Below are positions 8,593-16,914 of a DNA stretch of 64,000 nucleotides, in pieces (positions within the stretch are counted from its first letter, which is position 1; each line of letters starts with the position of its first letter). The notes beneath the pieces are model-generated. The model did not search any database. It was not told where the DNA came from and saw only the letters and a list, made by a program, of their open reading frames with translations. A program made the position numbers and the translations under genes. The stretch comes from JAGVPT01 sp049578505 (lineage in GTDB: Bacteria > Bacteroidota > Ignavibacteria > UBA10030 > UBA8401): positions 1-64,000 of the forward strand of contig JBAUMC010000086.1 of assembly GCA_049578505.1 (NCBI GenBank), read 5' to 3'.

Positions 8593-9306
8593 ATGAAAAT
8601 AATAGTAACCGCAATTTTGGTTCTCGTTGTTACCAAAATCTCCTTTGCCCAGGATGAACTTTATGGGGCCGGAGTTGTCGGTGATACCGTTAAAATTTGG
8701 GATGTAAATATCAGCTCAGTCTGCAATTCAAAATATATCGCTTCGGTTTCCCTTCCAAAAGACTCGATTATTGTCATCGAGCAAGACACCTCTACCTTGC
8801 AGGCGAATTGTACCTGCCTTTACGACCTCGATGTTTCATTAACCGGTTTGCATCCGGACAATTATCAAATCGTGATCTACCGCCAGCAATTCACGAAACT
8901 TCAATTTCCCAAAGATTCCCTCCTTCTCGTTGCATCATTCAGTTTCTCGACAGCCGGAAGCAACACTCAACGGCAGAACGTCAAAATCTCGGCCAGCGAT
9001 TGTCATCGAACACCCTTCTCTGTTCGGCAGGATCAGGTCGCAAGCAACTTTACCCTGCTCACCAGCTATCCCAATCCGTTTAATCCGAAGGCAACAATCC
9101 ACTATGCAATACCCCGAACGGCCCTCGTGAGCCTTGCAGTTTTTGATAACGTGGGTAGAACCGTCGCGATACTAGTAAACGAGAAAAAAGAGGCCGGTGA
9201 ATATAGTGTTCAATTCGACGGCAGCAAGCTTAGAAGCGGTGTCTATATCTGTCGCCTTATCGCAGGAAACAGCTTTCTGACAAACAAATTAATGTTGGCG
9301 AAGTAG
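8593..9306 (+). CDS. Secreted protein with type IX secretion sorting domain
   Basis: I place the start at ATG 8593, where a classical signal peptide begins (MKIIVTAILVLVVTKISFAQ); the open frame reaches back to 8437 without a better start. The 237-residue product ends with a T9SS type A C-terminal domain of about 75 residues (YPNPFNPKATIHYAIP ... GVYICRLIAG...LMLAK). Proteins of this type cross the outer membrane through the type IX system and lose or anchor via this domain. The N-terminal part has a Cys-rich DTSTLQANCTC stretch and no recognised fold. Function is unknown. Confidence 0.75.
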   Translation: MKIIVTAILVLVVTKISFAQDELYGAGVVGDTVKIWDVNISSVCNSKYIASVSLPKDSIIVIEQDTSTLQANCTCLYDLDVSLTGLHPDNYQIVIYRQQFTKLQFPKDSLLLVASFSFSTAGSNTQRQNVKISASDCHRTPFSVRQDQVASNFTLLTSYPNPFNPKATIHYAIPRTALVSLAVFDNVGRTVAILVNEKKEAGEYSVQFDGSKLRSGVYICRLIAGNSFLTNKLMLAK

Positions 9307-9339
9307 ACCAACCAGCTTGAAACAAGACGACCGGCGTGG

Positions 9340-9380
9340 ATCTATACCATATAGAGTGTTTTCTAAATATAGATTATAAT
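9340..9380 (+). promoter_or_regulatory. Possible promoter with overlapping inverted repeat
   Basis: A TATAAT box lies at 9375-9380, 43 bp before the prohibitin-family gene. Exact arms ATCTATA and TATAGAT flank the region just upstream (about 9340-9374). No good -35 box is visible, so the repeat may mark an operator or activator site. Confidence 0.3.
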
Positions 9381-9422
9381 ATCGAACAATAATTCTAAGA
9401 ACTTAATCCAAAGGAGAAACAC

Positions 9423-10346
9423 ATGACTACTTCATTTTTTATTCTATTGTTGATTGCCGTTGGAATTACTCTGCTGACTGCAAAATCAAGGGATGGTGCC
9501 TATCCCATTAGCCTTAAGAAAATCGGATTTGCAAGTCTTGGTTTGGCAGCATTGGCTTTAATTTCTGCTTCGTTTACGATCATTGAACCTGGATATGTCG
9601 GAGTTCCTGTTACGTTCGGCAATGTCGGTGCGCAGTCTCTGCCTGCCGGCCTTCATCCGATCTTTTTTTTAACCGAAGTTTATAAAATGTCGGTTCAGAC
9701 GAAAGACTATACGATGTCTTCGGTCAACAACGAAGGGAATAAAACAGGCGATGATGCTGTTGCCACACTTTCTCGCGATCAACTTATCCTCAAATTCGAT
9801 GTCAGCGTTTGGTATCATCTGGATCCATCGCAAGCAAACAATGTTTACAGCAATATTGGGCTGAACTATGAAGAAGTGATTGTGAGGCCGGCAATCAGAA
9901 CTGCCCTGGTCAATGCCGCCACCAAGTTTGACGCAAGCGATGTTATGTCTCTCCAGAGGGATGCCTATACGAAGATGGTTACAGAATTATTGCTGCAGGA
10001 ATTGAACGGTAAAGGGGTTATTTTGGACAACGTACTTATTAGAAATGTTGAACCGCCGACCACCGTCAGCGATGCTATTGCGGCAAAACTTAAAGCCTCC
10101 CAGGAAGCACAACAAATGGAATATACCATCCAGTACGCGCAAAAGGAGGCGGAACGAAAAGCGATCGAGGCTCAGGGCATTTCAAACGCGCAAAAAATAA
10201 TCGGCAACGGGTTGACACAGAATTATCTGCAATGGTATTACATCAGCCAGCTCAAAGAGGTAGTGAGCAGCCCGAATAACTCAACAATCATTCTGCCGTA
10301 CGACCAAAAACTAACACCGCTGTTGAATATTCAAGGGAAGAAGTAA
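9423..10346 (+). CDS. Prohibitin / SPFH (band 7) family membrane protein
   Basis: The 307-residue product has hydrophobic N-terminal segments (FFILLLIAVGITLL and IGFASLGLAALALISASF), then a band 7 domain beginning IEPGYVGVPVTFGNV and a long helical tail rich in Glu, Ala and Lys (KASQEAQQMEYTIQYAQKEAERKAIEAQG). Such proteins form large ring-like assemblies at membranes and scaffold proteases or lipid domains. A strong GGAG box precedes the ATG. It is not next to an FtsH protease or NfeD gene, so its partner is unknown. Confidence 0.85.
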   Translation: MTTSFFILLLIAVGITLLTAKSRDGAYPISLKKIGFASLGLAALALISASFTIIEPGYVGVPVTFGNVGAQSLPAGLHPIFFLTEVYKMSVQTKDYTMSSVNNEGNKTGDDAVATLSRDQLILKFDVSVWYHLDPSQANNVYSNIGLNYEEVIVRPAIRTALVNAATKFDASDVMSLQRDAYTKMVTELLLQELNGKGVILDNVLIRNVEPPTTVSDAIAAKLKASQEAQQMEYTIQYAQKEAERKAIEAQGISNAQKIIGNGLTQNYLQWYYISQLKEVVSSPNNSTIILPYDQKLTPLLNIQGKK

Positions 10347-10436
10347 AAGAGGCGGATCCGATCGATTGTACGAGAAAAGAGATTCCCAAAAATTTACTAA
10401 CAAATAAGAAACACTGTTCTTAGGAGAGCACCGCTT

Positions 10437-10841
10437 ATGGATATACGTATAAATTATCTTGCCGTGTTCGTTGCTGCCCTTGCAAATTATATCATCGCAA
10501 CCGTTTGGTACGCGGTTATTTTTGCCAACGTGTGGAAAAAACTTACCGGCATTCCGGAAATGAAGCCCTCCCCCATCAAGATGGTTATAGTCTTCATCGG
10601 ATCGATCGTCATAAGTTTTGTGCTTTTTCATTCAATCGTTTTCGGAAACGAATATTTAAAGATGAGCGGCGTTTCGGGAGGCTTAATGGGCGGTTTCTTC
10701 AGCTGGTTAGGATTTATTGCGCCGGTCACCTTGACCAATGTGATATACGAAAAAAGACCTTGGAAACTTTGGCTTCTTGACAATGCATTCTGGCTCATTT
10801 CACTACTGGTCATGGGGGCTATTCTATCAGCCTGGCAGTAG
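10437..10841 (+). CDS. DUF1761 family membrane protein
   Basis: The 134-residue product has four predicted transmembrane helices and the DUF1761 features INYLAVFVAALANYIIATVWY at the start and FFSWLGFIAPVTLTNVIYEKRPWKLWLLD in the second half. A GGAGAG ribosome binding site lies 9 bp before the ATG. It is 90 bp downstream of the band 7 gene on the same strand. The family has no known function. Confidence 0.85.
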   Translation: MDIRINYLAVFVAALANYIIATVWYAVIFANVWKKLTGIPEMKPSPIKMVIVFIGSIVISFVLFHSIVFGNEYLKMSGVSGGLMGGFFSWLGFIAPVTLTNVIYEKRPWKLWLLDNAFWLISLLVMGAILSAWQ

Positions 10842-11003
10842 TTGCCAGACCATTATTCCGGCAGAGGCCTGTCTAGTTGCTCAAACCAAGCAACAACAAG
10901 TGGCGCAAAATAATTTCTACGGACGCCGACGGATGTTCATCGAATACACGAATTATTTGCGGCTCAACGCGATGCGTTGTGGGCGTATGAGCAAATACTA
11001 CGC

Positions 11004-11456
11004 ATGATAAAGATAGTAAGAACCAATTCCGATAATCGCGATTTCATAGAACTTGTGAAATTACTTGACGCAGACCTTGCAAAGAGGGACGGTGAAGACC
11101 ATCCCTTCTATGCGCAATTCAATAAGATTGATAAAATCAAATATGTAGTTCTAGTCTATGAAAACGAAAAACCATTAGGCTGTGGAGCGATAAAAGAGTA
11201 TGACGCAAAGGCAATGGAAATTAAACGAATGTACGTTTCGCCTGAAAAGAGAAATAAAGGGATTGCCACGAAGATTCTATCCGAATTGGAAAATTGGGCG
11301 AGCGAATTAGCTTATGCAAGTTGTTTACTAGAGACAGGTAAAAGGCAACCCGAAGCCATCGCGCTGTACAAGAAGAACGACTACAAATTGATTCCAAATT
11401 ATGGGCAATATGCCGAAGTAGAAAACAGCCTCTGCTTCGAAAAAGAACTGAACTAG
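11004..11456 (+). CDS. GNAT family N-acetyltransferase
   Basis: The likely start is ATG 11004 (MIKIVRTNSDN). The 150-residue product shows the GNAT order: central strand LGCGAIKEY, then MEIKRMYVSPEKRNKGIATKIL with the acetyl-CoA-binding R-x-x-x-G-I/A pattern, and ALYKKNDYKLIPNYGQY at the end. It is the PaiA/ElaA-like size class that acetylates small amines or protein N-termini; the substrate is not predictable. It is one of four GNAT genes in this accessory block. Confidence 0.85.
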   Translation: MIKIVRTNSDNRDFIELVKLLDADLAKRDGEDHPFYAQFNKIDKIKYVVLVYENEKPLGCGAIKEYDAKAMEIKRMYVSPEKRNKGIATKILSELENWASELAYASCLLETGKRQPEAIALYKKNDYKLIPNYGQYAEVENSLCFEKELN

Positions 11457-11550
11457 AGCGCAAAGGAACACCGAAAGTTTTCCACCACAGGCTGTTTGAT
11501 TGATAAAGCAATTATATTGGCACCTGCATTAACAAGACGGAGAATTTTCC

Positions 11551-11913
11551 ATGCCCACCTTGATCCCGCAACCAACTATCATTGACGCTCCCGGCAATTT
11601 GCCCAAACGCATTGAGGAGTACGCCGGCCGCGTAAATTCCGGACATTCCAAGGTGAGTGTTGCAAGAATGGTTTCACCGAAAGGCTGGGTTGAACCTGGA
11701 CAAAAACCTGAATTCGAAGAAATTACTCTTGTGCTGCGTGGTTGCTTGAAAGTGGAACACAAAAACGGAACCATAGAAGTGAAAGCGGGGCAGGCGATCG
11801 TTGCATCTCCCGGCGAATGGGTGCGCTATAGTTCACCCTACGATGGGGGAGCCGAGTATGTCGCGGTTTGCCTCCCCGCATTCTCGCCCAGCACAGTCAA
11901 CCGAGATGAATAA
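11551..11913 (+). CDS. Cupin-domain protein
   Basis: The 120-residue product is a single cupin barrel: GWVEPGQKPEFEEITLVLRGCLKVEH for the first conserved motif and GQAIVASPGEWVRYSSP for the second. The first motif lacks the usual two histidines, so metal binding is doubtful and it may be a sugar- or ligand-binding cupin. A GGAGA box precedes the ATG. The integrase gene starts 65 bp after its stop, on the same strand. Confidence 0.75.
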   Translation: MPTLIPQPTIIDAPGNLPKRIEEYAGRVNSGHSKVSVARMVSPKGWVEPGQKPEFEEITLVLRGCLKVEHKNGTIEVKAGQAIVASPGEWVRYSSPYDGGAEYVAVCLPAFSPSTVNRDE

Positions 11914-11978
11914 CTCTTTGTGGCGTGTCGTCATCGCTGCATTCGTTGCGATTCTTCTTCCCTTTTCTAATTCTTACT

Positions 11979-12947
11979 ATGGACAATCCACCAAAGCTTC
12001 TTGATCGAGTTCGGAATAAACTTAGGGTAAAACGGTATTCTCAAAGTACCGAAGAGCAATATGTACGATGGATTATACAGTACATCAAGTATCACAAATT
12101 GCAGCATCCCTCAAAACTGAACGAAAAGGATGTCGAGAAATACTTGACTTTTCTCGCGGTGAATCGGAGAGTCGCTCCATCTACCCAGAATCTTGCTCTG
12201 AGTGCAATTCTCTTTTTATACAAGGAGGTTCTGGAAATTGAGCTAAAGGGAGATATTAACGCAATTAGAGCTTTCAGATCAAGGCGATTGCCGGTGGTTT
12301 TAAGCAGACTAGAAGTCAATAAATTGATAAAAAGTGAGGATGGGACAAAAAAGTTGATAATGGAAATGTTGTATGGGTCAGGGCTAAGAGTAAATGAACT
12401 AGTCAATCTTCGAATAAAAGACATCGATTTCGACCTCAAAAGAATCAATGTCGTTGCAGGAAAAGGGAGTAAGGATCGGATCACGTTATTACCAGAACCA
12501 ATCATTAATAAGTTAAGGAGCCATATTTCGAAGGTCACAGAACTGCACGATGAAGATCTAACAAACGGATATGGCACCGCCTTCTTGCCAAATAGATTAG
12601 GAAAGAAATATAGAGGTATGGGAAGAGAACATATTTGGCAATTTCTTTTCCCTTCTTCGAAATTATTCAAAGACCCGGTTACCGGCAACAAGGGGAGATG
12701 GCATCTCGATACAGCAACAATATCAAGGATTGTAAGGAGTGCTGCGCTCAAGTGTAAAATTCCAAAAAGAGTAACTCCTCATACCCTTCGCCATACATTT
12801 GCAACGCATTTGCTGGAATCTGGCACCAACTTGCGCATCATACAAGAGCTAATGGGACATAATACTCCGGAAACCACAATGATCTACACTCATGTGATGG
12901 AAACAAATCTGCAAGTGAAGAGTCCGCTGGAAATGTATGGCATCTAA
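11979..12947 (+). CDS. intI: Integron-type tyrosine recombinase (IntI-like integrase)
   Basis: The 322-residue protein (from ATG 11979) has an N-terminal SAM-like core-binding domain (residues 5-90) and a catalytic domain with Arg137 (YGSGLRVNEL), His268 and Arg271 (HTLRHTFATHLLESG), His294 (GHNT) and nucleophile Tyr303 (MIYTHV). The stretch at about 186-242 (NGYGTAFLPNRLGKKY ... WQFLFPSS ... DPVTGNKGRWHLD) corresponds to the extra region that separates integron integrases from XerC/XerD. The VKSPLEMYG ending also matches IntI (VRSPLD). It reads in the same direction as the surrounding genes, an arrangement known for some environmental integrons. The activity is inferred, not shown. Confidence 0.85.
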   Translation: MDNPPKLLDRVRNKLRVKRYSQSTEEQYVRWIIQYIKYHKLQHPSKLNEKDVEKYLTFLAVNRRVAPSTQNLALSAILFLYKEVLEIELKGDINAIRAFRSRRLPVVLSRLEVNKLIKSEDGTKKLIMEMLYGSGLRVNELVNLRIKDIDFDLKRINVVAGKGSKDRITLLPEPIINKLRSHISKVTELHDEDLTNGYGTAFLPNRLGKKYRGMGREHIWQFLFPSSKLFKDPVTGNKGRWHLDTATISRIVRSAALKCKIPKRVTPHTLRHTFATHLLESGTNLRIIQELMGHNTPETTMIYTHVMETNLQVKSPLEMYGI

Positions 12948-13131
12948 GATCTATGCCCAACCGGGAATTGTGTTGTCTAAACATTCGCCCCCTAAAAAAG
13001 GTCCCCAACTTGAGATATTGTTCACCAACTCCTTCCAATTAACTGCCAACGAGATACGGGTCATTAGGTTCATCTAACACCTCGATAAGAAAAGTACGAT
13101 TTCAATGAATGCATAAAATAGGAGAAGCAAC

Positions 13132-13698
13132 ATGGCAAAGCTAATTGCGTTCAATTCAGTGTCATTGGATGGTTACTTCGTGGATGAGAACGGCGATATG
13201 CAATGGGCCCATAACACAAGTAAGGATGAAGAATGGGACGCATTTGTCGCAGGTAATGCAAGCGGTGAAGGGATTATGGTTTTTGGAAGGATTACGTATG
13301 AGCTCATGGGAAGCTATTGGCCGACGCCGTCGGCGATCCAGACCAATCCTGTTGTTGCAGAGCAAATGAACAAACGGCGGAAAATAGTATTTTCTAAAAC
13401 ATTGAGCAATTCCTCATGGAATAATACAAAGATAGTAAAGGAGGACATGGTTGCGGAAATACGAAAGATGAAGAACGAAGCTGGAAACGGTATAGCGATT
13501 CTCGGAAGCGGCAGCATTATCTCTCAACTGACTCAGGAGCGTTTAATCGATGAATACCAAGTCGTGGTGGTTCCTGTTGTGCTTGGCAAAGGAAGATCCA
13601 TGTTCGAAGGAATCAAAGACAAGCTAAGCCTGCAGCTTACAAAAACACGGTCTTTCCGCAACGGCAACGTCTTGTTGTGTTATGAACCGAGCAAGTAA
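13132..13698 (+). CDS. Dihydrofolate reductase / RibD C-terminal family protein
   Basis: The 188-residue product belongs to the RibD_C fold: it begins AKLIAFNSVSLDGYFVDENGDMQW, continues with MVFGRITYELMGSYWP and IAILGSGSIISQLTQ, and ends DEYQVVVVPVVLGKGRSMF. These are NADPH-binding reductases related to dihydrofolate reductase and riboflavin reductase. Usually their substrate is unknown and they do not replace FolA. An AGGAGA box precedes the ATG. It is the first gene after the integrase; a truncated relative lies at 15320-15544. Confidence 0.85.
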   Translation: MAKLIAFNSVSLDGYFVDENGDMQWAHNTSKDEEWDAFVAGNASGEGIMVFGRITYELMGSYWPTPSAIQTNPVVAEQMNKRRKIVFSKTLSNSSWNNTKIVKEDMVAEIRKMKNEAGNGIAILGSGSIISQLTQERLIDEYQVVVVPVVLGKGRSMFEGIKDKLSLQLTKTRSFRNGNVLLCYEPSK

Positions 13699-13820
13699 GA
13701 TAAAGATGAAGCTTGCGATTCTACTCCAGTTGCCGCAGCTCTCAAAAATACCGGCACTGGCATGCAAACCGTCCCCTCTGATAGACATCATGGCAATGCA
13801 CCTAACCAATTAGGATTCTA

Positions 13821-14453
13821 ATGCGTATACCGGTAATAGCGTATATCGCTGCTGTATCGTACTCAATCCCAACAATCGCCGGAAGCTTCCGGTTCAAGCA
13901 TTTGAGTAATGCGATGAAAGCCCTGCTTCTGTTCTGCTTTTTTTCTTGCGTGGAGGTTGGCGTTGAATATGTACTGGGCCGTAAACATATCAACAACAGT
14001 TTTCTGTCTAATTATTCCAATCTCATCGAACCATCGCTTATTTCTGCAGTATATTTTTTATCGGTAAAAAACAAAATGACAAAGGATGTTATTCTTTTGC
14101 TGGCATTTCTCTTTTTGTCTGTTTTGGTAATTGACAAAATATTTTATGATGTTCCAAATCAGTTAAATGAGACAATGTCCATCATATCGGGAATATTTAT
14201 TATCATCATCTCCGTTTTAACCCTCTACACAATCGTGAGTACAATGAATAATCCGCTCGTCAACGAGCCGATATTTTGGGTATCTAGCGGCACTCTAATT
14301 TATTCTGCTGGTGTCCTTTTTGTTTTCAGTTTTAGCAATGAACTACTGAAAATGGGCTACTCATATTTTGAGGCTGCGTGGCACGTTAATTGGTCTCTTG
14401 TCATAGTTGCTAATGCCATGTACACGAAAGGTTTTTTTACCGGAACCAATTAG
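13821..14453 (+). CDS. Multi-pass integral membrane protein
   Basis: The 210-residue protein is almost entirely hydrophobic, with six or seven predicted transmembrane helices (AMKALLLFCFFSCV, VILLLAFLFLSVLVI, SIISGIFIIIISVLTL, LIYSAGVLFVFSF). The last section, AAWHVNWSLVIVANAMYTKGF, resembles the membrane sensor part found ahead of some Bacteroidota histidine kinases, but no kinase follows. It may be a free-standing sensor module or simply an uncharacterised membrane protein. Confidence 0.55.
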   Translation: MRIPVIAYIAAVSYSIPTIAGSFRFKHLSNAMKALLLFCFFSCVEVGVEYVLGRKHINNSFLSNYSNLIEPSLISAVYFLSVKNKMTKDVILLLAFLFLSVLVIDKIFYDVPNQLNETMSIISGIFIIIISVLTLYTIVSTMNNPLVNEPIFWVSSGTLIYSAGVLFVFSFSNELLKMGYSYFEAAWHVNWSLVIVANAMYTKGFFTGTN

Positions 14454-14605
14454 AACAATAATAATTCACAGCAAGCCCCGGTCAGCGGGATGCGGAAATG
14501 CTGCAGCTAATAATATTAACGCTGGTATGATTACTGCGAGGCAGGCTAAGATCCCAAAAACTAAGAGCCGATTGCATCCCTACCGACCACTGGTGTGAAA
14601 TAGTC

Positions 14606-15058
14606 ATGGAAATGAAACGGAACCTAAATATCAGAGACGCGCGTAGTTCAGACGCGGGAGCTCTTGCAGGACTTTCTGGAGAGCTGGGTTACCCGACAAC
14701 CCCGTCAGAAATGAAAGGCCGATTAGAGGTGCTACTCTCTAAATCAAACCATGGGATTTTTATTGCAGAACGCGAAACTCTTTTAGGTTGGATTCATGTT
14801 TCCATCGTCGATACGTTGGAAAGTGAATCGTTTGCGGAAATACGAGGACTTGTAGTTTCTGAATCGTATCGCGGATCCGGTATCGGAACACAACTTGTCG
14901 CGACGGCAGAAAATTGGGCAGACAAAAATGGGTGCAAAAGGATTCGAGTTCGTACGAACGTGATTCGGGAGGAAGCACGGGCATTCTACAAGAAACTCGG
15001 CTACATTTCAAACAAAACTCAAGAGATATATGATAAAATTTTGAATTTCGGAGCCTAA
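14606..15058 (+). CDS. GNAT family N-acetyltransferase
   Basis: The 150-residue protein begins NIRDARSSDAGALAGLSGELGYP, a common GNAT opening, and carries FAEIRGLVVSESYRGSGIGTQLV with the acetyl-CoA pyrophosphate loop R-G-S-G-I-G, followed by RTNVIREEARAFYKKLGY. This organisation resembles aminoglycoside-type and small-amine acetyltransferases of cassette arrays, though no drug target can be assigned. It is a single gene between two spacers. Confidence 0.85.
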   Translation: MEMKRNLNIRDARSSDAGALAGLSGELGYPTTPSEMKGRLEVLLSKSNHGIFIAERETLLGWIHVSIVDTLESESFAEIRGLVVSESYRGSGIGTQLVATAENWADKNGCKRIRVRTNVIREEARAFYKKLGYISNKTQEIYDKILNFGA

Positions 15059-15110
15059 CTATCGCTTACCCGGTTTGTCAATGGACTAATATCGTATTAA
15101 GGGAGACATA

Positions 15111-15284
15111 ATCAAAAGAAAACACGCAGTTGTTTCTTTCTTAAGCGTTTGCGTCATACTTGCCTTATTACTTCTCACTAAGAGTATTGGTATCGTCGTT
15201 AGTGGAATGGTCTTCGCAGCTGCGTTAGCGCTCTTTGGCCGACTCTCAAAGGGCTTTCGCGATAACAATGGTTCGACGAAATAG
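15111..15284 (+). CDS. Possible small two-helix membrane protein with a rare start codon
   Basis: An open frame of 57 codons ends at TAG 15282-15284 and reads a charged start (KRKHA), two hydrophobic stretches (VVSFLSVCVILALLLL and IGIVVSGMVFAAALALF) and a charged tail (GRLSKGFRDNNGSTK), which is how real small membrane proteins look. No ATG, GTG or TTG fits: an AGGGAG box at 15100-15105 points to ATA (15108) or ATC (15111). It may use a rare start, or be a decayed gene. Confidence 0.35.
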   Translation: MKRKHAVVSFLSVCVILALLLLTKSIGIVVSGMVFAAALALFGRLSKGFRDNNGSTK

Positions 15285-15319
15285 GATATAAACAAAGTAA
15301 CCTAGTACGGCTTCGATAA

Positions 15320-15544
15320 TTGATCTTTGTTGATGGCGGAAAAGTGATACAAAGTTTTCTCCGAGAAGATTGTATCGATGAGGTGATCATAACAAAGGCG
15401 CCGCTGATTCTCGGGAGCGGAATTCTATTATTCGGCCCTCTCGAAAACGCACTTCAATTCAACCACGTGCGAACCGATCTGTTTTCCAACGGGCTCGTAC
15501 AAAGCCGATATGAACGAAAACGGACGGGACCTCATAAGGAGTAA
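15320..15544 (+). pseudogene. C-terminal fragment of a DHFR/RibD-type reductase
   Basis: The 74-residue frame starts directly in the family motif (I)FVDGGKVIQSFLRED, continues IDEVIITKAPLILGSGILLFG and ends with NGLVQSRYERK, which is the last third of a RibD_C/DHFR-like protein. The N-terminal two thirds with the NADPH-binding strand are absent, and there is no ribosome binding site in front of its TTG. It is probably a remnant left by recombination or deletion. A complete family member lies 1.6 kb upstream, but the two differ clearly, so this is not a simple duplication. Confidence 0.65.
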
Positions 15545-15548
15545 TGGC

Positions 15549-16082
15549 TTGAAGATCCTCGAGACCGAACGTCTCGTTCTTAGAACCTGGAAGGAATCGG
15601 ACATCCTCCCCTTCTCCATTATGAATGGGGATAGTCAAGTGATGAAGTTCTTTCCGAATATTCTTTCACACGATGAGACCTTTGCGTTGTATGAAAGAAT
15701 CACGACCGATATTGATCGAAGAGGATTCGGCTTGTTTGCAGTCGAAGCAAAACAAACCGAAAATTTCATGGGATTCATCGGATTTGACGAACCAAGGTTC
15801 TCTGCTTATTTCACTCCATGCGTGGAAATTGGTTGGCGACTGGACAAGCGATTCTGGGACCAAGGATATGCGACAGAAGGAGCAAAAGCTTGTTTAGAAT
15901 ATGGATTTTCTAACCTTGGTTTTAAAGAAGTCGTTTCTTTTACCTCAAAGCTTAACACAAAATCGATAGCAGTCATGAAGAAAATCGGGATGGTATACGA
16001 AAGCGATTTTGAACATCCGAAAGTTGTGGAAGGGCATCCATTAAGAAAACATGTGCTCTATAGAATTTCTCGTCGCAGTTGA
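15549..16082 (+). CDS. GNAT family N-acetyltransferase (RimJ/RimL-like)
   Basis: The likely start is TTG 15549 because AAGGAG (15536-15541) lies 7 bp upstream; an ATG at 15510 would overlap the preceding fragment. The 177-residue protein begins LKILETERLVLRTWKESDILPF and has IGWRLDKRFWDQGYATEGAKACLEYGF, TSKLNTKSIAVMKKIGM and RKHVLYRISR, the classical signature of the Acetyltransf_3 (RimJ/RimL) type. These enzymes acetylate ribosomal proteins, amino acids or drugs; the substrate here is unknown. Confidence 0.9.
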   Translation: MKILETERLVLRTWKESDILPFSIMNGDSQVMKFFPNILSHDETFALYERITTDIDRRGFGLFAVEAKQTENFMGFIGFDEPRFSAYFTPCVEIGWRLDKRFWDQGYATEGAKACLEYGFSNLGFKEVVSFTSKLNTKSIAVMKKIGMVYESDFEHPKVVEGHPLRKHVLYRISRRS

Positions 16083-16253
16083 ATTGTTGCCCCGATGGCG
16101 AACCGTTATCTAAGGTAAGGTGGTGAACCTGCGATTCAAATTAAGCCAACTCCTGACATGGTTGGAAAACTCAGCCGAATCTACCGAGATCGCTGCAAAT
16201 AACTAATCCGATTTCGGATATTCATCCCTACAAATAAGCATTGCGAGATCGAA

Positions 16254-16685
16254 ATGAGTGATCAGTCCCCGTACAACATTGAATTCAAAGAAGAACTTCC
16301 AAACATCAAAGAATACTGGAACCTATTCAACACCACTGACTGGAATCAAGAATATAATTTTACAATTGCCGATTTGAAAAGGGCAATGGAAAAGAGCTGG
16401 TACGTTCTGTCGGCGTTCGACGCTGGCAAACTCATCGGTATCGGAAGAGTAATAGCGGATGGAGTTCATCATGCGTTAATTGTGGATATGATTGTCCATC
16501 CACATTATCAAGGCAAGGGAATAGGCTCTCTCCTTCTGGAAAGATTGGTCATCAAATGCAAGGAATTCAACATACGAGACATTCAGCTATTTGCAGCTGC
16601 AGATAAGTATGGATTCTACGAGAAGCACGGTTTCCAACGTCGGCCTCAAAATGCGCCGGGGATGCAATACAAACACAACGACTAA
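16254..16685 (+). CDS. GNAT family N-acetyltransferase
   Basis: The 143-residue protein has a compact GNAT domain: SAFDAGKLIGIGRVIADG, then LIVDMIVHPHYQGKGIGSLLLERLV with the acetyl-CoA loop Q-G-K-G-I-G, and FAAADKYGFYEKHGFQRRP at the end. The C-terminal PGMQYKHND matches the YhbS/YpeA-like small-molecule acetyltransferases often annotated from environmental genomes. It is monocistronic with 170-bp and 230-bp spacers. Confidence 0.88.
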   Translation: MSDQSPYNIEFKEELPNIKEYWNLFNTTDWNQEYNFTIADLKRAMEKSWYVLSAFDAGKLIGIGRVIADGVHHALIVDMIVHPHYQGKGIGSLLLERLVIKCKEFNIRDIQLFAAADKYGFYEKHGFQRRPQNAPGMQYKHND

Positions 16686-16914
16686 TTAAGTGCTTGGACA
16701 CTTGACATCTTACTCAGCACAATCAAAATCGCCTTGGCCTCGGTGAAGTTTGTATATCTGCTATTTCGACTACGCAGATTCGAAAGAAGGAAAAGAGATG
16801 CTTGTGCGGTACGATATCGCTAACAACAAAAAATATTCCCTTCAACCGATCGGTGTCCTCGTAGGTGTAACGGACGAGTAAGACTACCAGAGATATCCAG
16901 AGCAGGAAAAAAAT

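Noticed and set aside
10877..10980. Possible attC around GCTCAAACC ... GTTGTGGGC
   Set aside because: The ends need extra bases to pair and do not fit GTTRRRY; the inner GCTCAAC/GTTG hairpin is too short.
12955..12961. GCCCAAC right after intI as an attC or attI core
   Set aside because: No matching GTTRRRY was found within 150 bp downstream.
16798..16881. 27-codon frame MLVRYDIANNKKY...
   Set aside because: Too short and isolated; may be the end of a decayed gene but not supportable.
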